From NCBI GenBank assembly GCA_946479475.1, contig CAMLGG010000103.1, positions 1 through 16,609 on the forward strand: a stretch of DNA of 16,609 nucleotides, read 5' to 3'. Below the pieces are notes generated by a model. That model saw only the letters and a list, made by a program, of their open reading frames with translations, was not told the DNA's origin and searched no databases. Below are positions 1 to 8,074 of this stretch, in pieces. Made by a program: the position numbers and the translations under genes. This DNA comes from an uncultured Ideonella sp. GTDB lineage: Bacteria > Pseudomonadota > Gammaproteobacteria > Burkholderiales > Burkholderiaceae. Every line of letters starts with the position of its first letter. Within the stretch, counting starts at the first letter, position 1.

Positions 1-1
1 C

Positions 2-640
2 GGCCCCAACGGCGCCGGCAAGACCACGATGATGGACGTCATCACCGGCAAGACCCGGCCGGACCAGGGCAGCGCGAGCTTCGGCGCCAACATCGACCTG
101 CTGCGGCTGCGCGAGAACGAGATCGCGCAGGTCGGCATCGGCCGCAAGTTCCAGAAGCCCACGGTCTACGAGCAGCTCACGGTGTTCGAGAACCTGGAGC
201 TGGCGCTGGCGGCCGACCGGCGCGTCCGCGCCAGCCTGTTCTCGCGCCTGAACGGCGAGCAGTTCGACCGCATCGCGGAGATCATGTCGCTCATCCATCT
301 GCTGCCCGAAGCGCACCGCATCGCGGGCCTGCTCAGCCATGGCCAGAAGCAGTGGCTGGAGATCGGCATGCTGCTGATGCAGGATCCGAAGCTGCTGCTG
401 CTGGACGAGCCGGTGGCCGGCATGACGGATGAAGAGACCGAGCGCACCGCCGAGCTCTTCCTCTCGCTCGAAGGCCAGCACTCGCTCGTCGTCGTCGAGC
501 ACGACATGGCCTTCGTCGAGCAGCTCACCGAGGGCTGGAAGAGGGTCACGGTGCTGCATGAAGGCCGCGTGCTGGCCGAAGGCCCGCTCGCCGAGGTGCA
601 GTCGAACGAGCAGGTTGTCGAGGTTTATCTGGGGCGGTAG
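2..640 (+). CDS. urtD: Urea ABC transporter ATP-binding subunit UrtD (5' truncated)
   Basis: One of the two ATPase subunits of the Urt high-affinity urea importer, acting on the cytoplasmic face of the inner membrane with UrtB/UrtC permeases and the UrtA binding protein. The reading frame is already open at base 2, inside the Walker A motif (GPNGAGKTT), so the start lies upstream of the window. Visible motifs are an LSHGQ signature (the usual LSGGQ with His), Walker B LLLLDEP, and the switch His in VVVEHDM. The FQKPTVYEQLTVFENLELAL block and the LSHGQKQWLEIGMLL signature are typical of UrtD rather than the related LivG. The stop codon is immediately followed by the urtE ATG, which implies translational coupling. 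LivG is the main alternative, but the pairing with an UrtE-type partner favours Urt. Confidence 0.9.
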   Translation, partial: GPNGAGKTTMMDVITGKTRPDQGSASFGANIDLLRLRENEIAQVGIGRKFQKPTVYEQLTVFENLELALAADRRVRASLFSRLNGEQFDRIAEIMSLIHLLPEAHRIAGLLSHGQKQWLEIGMLLMQDPKLLLLDEPVAGMTDEETERTAELFLSLEGQHSLVVVEHDMAFVEQLTEGWKRVTVLHEGRVLAEGPLAEVQSNEQVVEVYLGR

Positions 641-1333
641 ATGCTGGTCGTCGATTCACTCAACCAGTACTACGGCGGCTCGCACATCCTGCGCGGCCTG
701 GGCTTCGAGGCGAAGCTCGGCGAGGTCACGGTGGTGCTGGGCCGCAATGGCGTCGGCAAGACCACTCTGCTCAAGAGCCTGATGGGCGTGGTGCCGGTCA
801 AGAGCGGCAGCATCAAGCTTGACGGCGTCGACATCACCCGTGCCACGCCTTACGAACGGGCGCGCCTGGGCATAGGTTACGTACCGCAGGGCCGCGAAAT
901 CTTCGGCCGCTTGACGGTGGAGGACAACCTTCGCATGGGCCTGGCAACGCAGCCGGGCGGCACGCCCATCCCCGCCGAGCTGTTCGAACTGTTCCCGGTG
1001 TTGAAGCAGATGCTGGCGCGCCGTGGAGGCGATCTCTCGGGTGGCCAGCAACAGCAGCTGGCCATCGCTCGCGCCCTCGCCACCGGGCCCAAGCTGCTCA
1101 TCCTGGACGAGCCGACCGAGGGCATCCAGCCCAGCATCATCAAGGACATAGGCCGCGTCATCCGCATGCTGGCCGACCGCAGGACCATGGCCATCGTGCT
1201 GGTCGAGCAGTACTACGACTTCGCCGCGGGCCTGGCCGACCAGTACCTGGTGATGGAGCGCGGCGAGATCGTCGCCCGCGGCCGAGGCTCCGAGATGGAG
1301 GCCCACGGCGTGCGGGCGATGATGTCGATCTGA
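641..1333 (+). CDS. urtE: Urea ABC transporter ATP-binding subunit UrtE
   Basis: Second ATPase of the Urt urea importer, 230 residues, normal length for UrtE/LivF. Motifs in order: Walker A GRNGVGKTT (about residues 35-43), LSGGQQQQLAIARAL signature, Walker B LLILDEP, and an H-loop position occupied by Gln (VLVEQYY), which is common in LivF/UrtE proteins. The N-terminal LNQYYGGSHIL and the DEPTEGIQPSII block match UrtE. The ATG directly follows the urtD stop with no gap. This is the last gene of the operon here: the next gene is convergent after 31 bp, so no urease structural genes follow on this side. Confidence 0.92.
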   Translation: MLVVDSLNQYYGGSHILRGLGFEAKLGEVTVVLGRNGVGKTTLLKSLMGVVPVKSGSIKLDGVDITRATPYERARLGIGYVPQGREIFGRLTVEDNLRMGLATQPGGTPIPAELFELFPVLKQMLARRGGDLSGGQQQQLAIARALATGPKLLILDEPTEGIQPSIIKDIGRVIRMLADRRTMAIVLVEQYYDFAAGLADQYLVMERGEIVARGRGSEMEAHGVRAMMSI

Positions 1334-1364
1334 CACGGGCCGGGCGAAGCCGGCCCGCACGGCA
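1334..1364. terminator. GC-rich hairpin between convergent urtE and protease genes
   Basis: The 31-bp gap between the two convergent stop codons holds an inverted repeat: CGGGCCG at 1336-1342 pairs with CGGCCCG at 1351-1357, extended by GC/GC around a GAA loop with one bulged G. It could end transcription from either side, but neither strand has a T-run, so it is not a canonical intrinsic terminator. The call rests on structure and position only. Confidence 0.45.
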
Positions 1365-2936
<1,572 letters not shown>

Positions 2937-3047
2937 CAGCTCACTCCAGTCGAGGGGTTGTCAAAGGCGAAGGGTCGATGTTCCCGGCCGCGGCCCGGCG
3001 GGGCAATCGTTCGCCTTAGGGGAGATCGGCCGGATGGGCGTCAGAGG

Positions 3048-3073
3048 TGAGCCGGGTGATCGACCCGATCGGC

Positions 3074-3076
<3 letters not shown>
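3048..3076 (-). terminator. Hairpin overlapping the stop codon of the PAS-GGDEF gene
   Basis: TGAGCCG at 3048-3054 is perfectly complementary to CGGCTCA at 3070-3076, with inner GGGT/ACCC pairing around GATCG. On the minus strand the hairpin covers the stop codon of the diguanylate cyclase and precedes the protease gene. No T-run follows, so this may be a factor-dependent terminator or an mRNA 3'-end stabiliser rather than a true intrinsic terminator. Confidence 0.35.
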
Positions 3077-4348
<1,272 letters not shown>

Positions 4349-4467
4349 GGGGTGGAGGAGGGCGGGGGCCTTGATCGGGCGTTCAGCGCCCGGCGCCCCG
4401 GATTGTGCAGCCCGCCAGCCGGCTGCCCGGCAGCCTGGGCCCCGAGCTTCTACCTACACTGCCGGCG
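4349..4467. other. Divergent intergenic region, no clear promoter
   Basis: These 119 bp separate the minus-strand diguanylate cyclase from the plus-strand flavoprotein gene and must hold at least one promoter. A TACACT hexamer at 4455-4460 could be a -10 element, but the bases at the expected -35 distance do not fit. The region also has short GC-rich self-complementary stretches (for example GGCTG/CAGCC around 4421-4435). I see no confident operator. Confidence 0.4.
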
Positions 4468-5742
4468 ATGGATTCTTCCCAACGTCCCCTGCGTGTCGCC
4501 GTGGTCGGCGCCGGCCCGGCCGGGCTGATGGCCGCGGAGGTGCTCGCCGCCGCCGGCGCCACCGTCGATGTGTTCGACGCCATGCCTTCCGCGGGCCGCA
4601 AGTTCCTGCTGGCCGGCAAGGGCGGGTTGAACCTGACCCACTCCGAGCCGTTGCCGGCCTTCGTCGAGCGCTACGGCGCGCGGGCCGGGCAGGTGGGACA
4701 TTGGCTCGATGCGTTGTCGCCGCAGGCCCTGCGCGACTGGGCCGCCGGCCTGGGCATCGCCACCTTCGTCGGCAGCTCGGGCCGCGTCTTCCCGGCCGAG
4801 ATGAAGGCGGCGCCGCTGCTGCGCGCGTGGCTGCATCGCCTGCGGGCTTCGGGAGTGCGCCTGCACATGCGGCACCGCTGGCAACCCGCGCTCGAGTCGA
4901 GCGCCGAAGGCGAGCGCCTGCTCCGCTTCGAGGCCCCGAACGGCGTGGTGGAGCATCGCGTGGATGCCCTGCTGCTGGCGCTCGGCGGCGGCACCTGGCC
5001 GCGGCTGGGTTCGGATGGCCGCTGGATGCCGGCCCTGCAGGCCGTGGGCATCGGCTGCGCGCCGCTGCGCCCGTCGAACTGCGGCTTCGACGTCGGCTGG
5101 AGCGAGCACCTGGCGTCTCGCCACGCCGGTGCGCCGCTGAAGGGCGTGCGCCTCGATTTCGAAGGGCACGACGGCCGGGCCTTTCATCGCAAGGGTGAGT
5201 GCGTGCTCACCGCCAGCGGCCTCGAAGGCAGCCTGGTCTATGCCGCCTCGGCCCTGCTGCGAGACGAGATTGAAGCCACCGGCGCCGCCCGCATCACATT
5301 GGACCTGCTGCCGGAGCGCACGCAGGAGGAGCTGGCCACGGCCCTGGCGCGAGGCCGAGGGGCGCGCTCCTTCGCCAACCACCTGCGCGAGCAGACCGGG
5401 CTGCACGGCGCCAAGGCCGGCCTGCTGCGCGAGGGCCTCGACGCTTCGGCCTGGCAGGCCCTGACCCGGGACCCGGCCGCCACCGCGGCCCGCATCAAGG
5501 CGCTGCCGATCACGCTGGCCGCCCCCCGGCCGCTGGACGAAGCGATCAGCACGGCCGGCGGCGTCCGGCTCGAATCGCTGGACGAGCGCCTGCAGCTGAA
5601 GGGCCACCCCGGCGTCGCCTGCGCCGGCGAGATGCTCGACTGGGAGGCGCCGACCGGCGGCTACCTGCTGACGGCCTGCTTCGCCAGCGGGCTGGTCGCG
5701 GCGCGCGGCCTGCTCGCCTGGTGGGCCGATCGACAAGCCTGA
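4468..5742 (+). CDS. NAD(P)/FAD-dependent oxidoreductase, HI0933/PP_4765-type flavoprotein
   Basis: A 424-residue cytoplasmic flavoprotein of the HI0933 (YhiN-like) group, closest to the PP_4765 subtype by its signature blocks. The N-terminal Rossmann dinucleotide motif VVGAGPAGLMAA binds FAD (GAGPAG at 14-19). It is followed by the family hallmark GRKFLLAGKGGLNLTHSEP and later by the C-terminal FAD-contact block GEMLDWEAPTGGYLLT. The ATG at 4468 places the Rossmann strand at the normal position; an upstream in-frame start near 4405 would add an implausible proline/leucine-rich leader. The substrate of this family is unknown; a redox role is inferred from the fold only. Thirty bases separate it from the next diguanylate cyclase, so the two are probably co-transcribed. 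Confidence 0.88.
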   Translation: MDSSQRPLRVAVVGAGPAGLMAAEVLAAAGATVDVFDAMPSAGRKFLLAGKGGLNLTHSEPLPAFVERYGARAGQVGHWLDALSPQALRDWAAGLGIATFVGSSGRVFPAEMKAAPLLRAWLHRLRASGVRLHMRHRWQPALESSAEGERLLRFEAPNGVVEHRVDALLLALGGGTWPRLGSDGRWMPALQAVGIGCAPLRPSNCGFDVGWSEHLASRHAGAPLKGVRLDFEGHDGRAFHRKGECVLTASGLEGSLVYAASALLRDEIEATGAARITLDLLPERTQEELATALARGRGARSFANHLREQTGLHGAKAGLLREGLDASAWQALTRDPAATAARIKALPITLAAPRPLDEAISTAGGVRLESLDERLQLKGHPGVACAGEMLDWEAPTGGYLLTACFASGLVAARGLLAWWADRQA

Positions 5743-5772
5743 TTCGTGACGCTTGATGCGAGACTGCCGCGA

Positions 5773-7233
5773 ATGAGCATCCCCACCTCCGGCGACGATT
5801 TCGCCCTCATGTTCGACCTGGCCCCGGTCTCGCTGTGGCTGGAGGATTTCAGCGGCCTGGCGCGCCTGTTCGCCCGCTGGCGCGAAGAGGGCGTCACCGA
5901 CCTGCGCGCATACCTGCGCGCCGACCGGGCCCGCATCACGGCCTGCACACGCGAGTTGAAGGTGATCAAGGTCAACCGGCGCACGCTGGAGCTCTTCGGC
6001 ACGCCCGACGCTGGCACGCTCCTCGGCAATCTCGACCGCGTCTTCCGCGACGACATGCTGGATCACCATGTCGAGGAGCTGGTGCAGCTGTGGAGCGGGG
6101 CGCTCAGCTACGCCAGCCAGACGGTCAACTACACGCTGGACGGCCGCCGGCTCGACGTGAGCCTGCAGGTCCGCGTTCTCCCCGGGCACGAGCAAGGCTG
6201 GGATCGCGTGCTGCTGTCGTTGGAGGATGTAAGCCCTCGCGAGCAGGCACGCCGCGCCCTCGAGCGCAGCGAGCGCTACGCGCAAGGCCTGTTCGAGCAC
6301 TCGCCGGTTTCGCTCTGGGTCGAGGATTTCAGCGCGGTCAAGCGCCTGCTCGACGAGGTCCGCGAGCAGGGCATAGAGGACTTCCGCGTCTTCACCGATG
6401 TCCACCCCGAGTTCGTCGAGCGCTGCATGGCCGAGATCCGGGTGATCGACGTGAACCGGCAGACCTTGACGATGTTCCGGGCGCCCGACAAGCCCACCCT
6501 GCTCAGGAGCCTGTCGCAGATCTTCCGCGACGAGATGCGCCGGCCCTTCACCGAGCAGCTGATCGAGCTGTGGGGCGGCAAGCTTCACCAGCAGCGGGAG
6601 ACGGTGAACTACGCGCTCGACGGCGAGACGCTGCACGTGCACCTGCAGTTCGCGGTGCTGCCGGGCTACGAGCGCGACTGGTCGCTGGTGCAGGTCTCGC
6701 TGACCGACATCACCGCCCGCAAGCGCGCCGAGGGCTACCTGGAGTTCCTGGGCAAGCACGATGCGCTGACCAAGCTGCGCAACCGGTCCTTCTTCGACGA
6801 CGAGCTGAATCGCCTGGAGCGCAAGCAGGTCCAGCCGGTGGCCCTGATGGTGATAGACCTCAACGGCCTGAAGCAGGTCAATGACGAGCGCGGCCACCGG
6901 GCCGGCGATGCCCTGCTGCGGCGCGTGGGCGAGGTGCTGGGCAAGGCCACCGCGGCGCCGGCCACCGCCGCGCGCATCGGCGGCGACGAATTTGCGGTCC
7001 TCATGCCAGGGGGCGACGAGCAGGCCGCCGAGGCCTACCTGGCGACGCTTCACGAGCTGGTGGAACTGAACAACCAGTTCCACAGCGGCGATCCGCTGCG
7101 CTTCTCGGTGGGCGTGGCCGTGTCGGAGCCGGGCGAGCGCCTGGAGGCGGCCCTGCACCGTGCCGACGCCCAGATGTACCGGCAGAAGAAGGCCTTCCAC
7201 GCGAACGCCGAGAACGACCGGCGCAGGGAGTGA
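5773..7233 (+). CDS. Diguanylate cyclase with two tandem PAS-like domains
   Basis: A 486-residue soluble protein. Two homologous sensory domains occupy about residues 10-155 and 170-318. Landmarks recur at a fixed 160-residue offset: VSLW at 19 and 179, VFRDDM/IFRDEM at 90 and 250, TVNY at 117 and 277. The second ends in a typical PAS-to-output linker (LTDITARKRAE). The GGDEF domain follows, with DALTKLRNR (the usual Gly is Lys), IDLNGLKQVND (Asn-Gly-Leu where Asp-x-Phe is usual), and an intact GGDEF at 403-407. The RxxD inhibitory site is absent, so product feedback may be missing. I prefer the ATG at 5773; a GTG at 5746 is in frame but adds nine non-conserved residues. The ligand of the PAS-like domains is unknown. 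Confidence 0.88.
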   Translation: MSIPTSGDDFALMFDLAPVSLWLEDFSGLARLFARWREEGVTDLRAYLRADRARITACTRELKVIKVNRRTLELFGTPDAGTLLGNLDRVFRDDMLDHHVEELVQLWSGALSYASQTVNYTLDGRRLDVSLQVRVLPGHEQGWDRVLLSLEDVSPREQARRALERSERYAQGLFEHSPVSLWVEDFSAVKRLLDEVREQGIEDFRVFTDVHPEFVERCMAEIRVIDVNRQTLTMFRAPDKPTLLRSLSQIFRDEMRRPFTEQLIELWGGKLHQQRETVNYALDGETLHVHLQFAVLPGYERDWSLVQVSLTDITARKRAEGYLEFLGKHDALTKLRNRSFFDDELNRLERKQVQPVALMVIDLNGLKQVNDERGHRAGDALLRRVGEVLGKATAAPATAARIGGDEFAVLMPGGDEQAAEAYLATLHELVELNNQFHSGDPLRFSVGVAVSEPGERLEAALHRADAQMYRQKKAFHANAENDRRRE

Positions 7234-7237
7234 AGCG

Positions 7238-7318
7238 ATGAGCGCCGCCCGGCCGTTCCGTAGGCGCTCGCTGCCCCTTGGGGGGACCGATGCGAAGCAT
7301 CGTAGGGGGTTCCAATGA
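7238..7318 (+). CDS. Possible 26-residue leader ORF overlapping the GST start
   Basis: An ATG at 7238 has GGAG 7 nt upstream (AGGGAG at 7225-7230, within the last codons of the preceding cyclase gene) and opens a 26-codon frame that runs through the REP-like element. Its TGA (7316-7318) overlaps the glutathione transferase ATG as ATGA. The peptide is Arg-rich and unrecognised. The geometry would suit translational coupling, but the sequence is largely repeat element, so it may well be chance. Confidence 0.2.
   Translation: MSAARPFRRRSLPLGGTDAKHRRGFQ
7268..7313 (+). repeat. REP-like C/G-tract hairpin element upstream of the GST gene
   Basis: A compact nested hairpin. The inner arms CGATGC (7288-7293) and GCATCG (7297-7302) are perfect around a GAA loop. 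The outer arms CCCCT (7274-7278) and AGGGG (7304-7308) also pair, and CCCCTTGGGG at 7274-7283 is itself palindromic. The pattern of CTGCCCCTTGGGGGG, a variable hairpin, then AGGGGGTTCC resembles a short element I recall as dispersed between genes in many Burkholderiales genomes. That recollection was not checked here. Its right-hand AGGGGG sits 5 nt before the next ATG and so acts as the Shine-Dalgarno sequence. Confidence 0.6.
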
Positions 7319-7992
7319 CCATCACCGTGCATCACCTGAACAACTCGCGCTCGCAGCGCGTGTTGTGGCTGCTCGAGGAGCTCGGCCTGCCCTACGAGAT
7401 CAGGCACTACGAGCGCGATCCGAAGACCATGCTCGCGCCGCCCGCGCTGAAGGCCGTGCACCCGCTGGGCAAGTCGCCGGTGATCACCGATGGCGGTGCG
7501 ACGCTCGCCGAATCGGGCGCCATCATCGAGTACCTGCTCGATCGCTACGGCGAGGGGCGGCTGAGGCCGGCCGCCGGCACGCCGGAGAAGCTGCGCTTCA
7601 CCTACTGGCTGCACTTCGCCGAGGGCTCGGCGATGAATCCGCTGCTGATGAAGCTGGTCTTCAGCCGCATGCTCAACTCGCCGATGCCGTTCTTCGCCAG
7701 GCCCATTGCGCGCAGCATCGCCGTCAAGGTGCTGGACGGCTTCGTCCACCCCAACATCAAGGCGCAGCTGGACTACATGGAAGCCGAGCTCGGCCGCAGC
7801 GAATGGTTCGCCGGCAGCGAGTTCAGCGCCGCCGACATCCAGATGAGCTTTCCGCTCGAGGCCGCGGCGCACCGCGCGGGCCTGGACGACAGCCGTCCGC
7901 GGCTGTGGAACTTCCTGCAGCGCATCCACGCGCGCCCCGCCTACCACCGCGCACTGGAGCGCGGCGGCCCCTACGACTACGCGAGGGAATGA
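7315..7992 (+). CDS. Glutathione S-transferase, GTT1-like
   Basis: A cytoplasmic glutathione transferase of 225 residues, standard length. The N-terminal thioredoxin-fold domain (1-80) carries NNSRSQRVLWLLEELGLPYE, characteristic of GTT1-like enzymes; Ser11 or Ser13 is the likely catalytic position rather than Cys. Pro55 (KSPVI) is the expected cis-proline, and Glu66-Ser67 (ESGAI) contacts the glutathione gamma-glutamyl group. The helical C-terminal domain has an N-capping box and hydrophobic staple (EFSAADIQMSF). The role is probably detoxification by conjugation or peroxidase activity; the substrate is unknown. The ribosome binding site is part of the REP-like element just upstream. The gene is probably at the end of the flavoprotein/cyclase unit; its stop codon touches the terminator of the opposing receptor gene. 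Confidence 0.92.
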   Translation: MTITVHHLNNSRSQRVLWLLEELGLPYEIRHYERDPKTMLAPPALKAVHPLGKSPVITDGGATLAESGAIIEYLLDRYGEGRLRPAAGTPEKLRFTYWLHFAEGSAMNPLLMKLVFSRMLNSPMPFFARPIARSIAVKVLDGFVHPNIKAQLDYMEAELGRSEWFAGSEFSAADIQMSFPLEAAAHRAGLDDSRPRLWNFLQRIHARPAYHRALERGGPYDYARE

Positions 7993-8017
7993 AAAAAGGC
8001 GGGTCCGAAGACCCGCC
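7992..8017 (-). terminator. Intrinsic terminator of the TonB-dependent receptor gene (UUCG loop)
   Basis: Read on the minus strand, GGCGGGTC pairs perfectly with GACCCGCC over 8 bp around a TTCG tetraloop, followed by six T residues. It lies 57 bp after the receptor stop codon. This is a textbook Rho-independent terminator; on the plus strand the A-run precedes the hairpin, so it would not work as well for the GST gene. Confidence 0.92.
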
Positions 8018-8074
8018 TGCCCAAGGTGCCCGGCGCGGACCGGGCGAGGAGTGTTCCCCTCCCCACGAGACCCT

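Noticed and set aside
2959..2964. Perfect TTGACA on the minus strand upstream of the protease
   Set aside because: It is only 22 bp before the start codon, so a -10 at normal spacing would overlap the start codon and leave no room for the GGAG ribosome site.
2986..2995. GGCCGCGGCC palindrome upstream of the protease
   Set aside because: A pure G/C palindrome of this length is expected by chance in sequence this GC-rich, and nothing nearby supports a regulatory role.
4455..4460. TACACT as a -10 element for the flavoprotein gene
   Set aside because: The hexamer at the proper -35 distance (AGCCTG) does not fit and the transcript would be almost leaderless.
4450..7947. A 1165-codon open frame on the minus strand
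   Set aside because: It lies opposite three well-supported plus-strand genes, has Arg/Gln/His/Ala-rich composition without domains, and is the expected antisense artefact of GC-rich codon usage.
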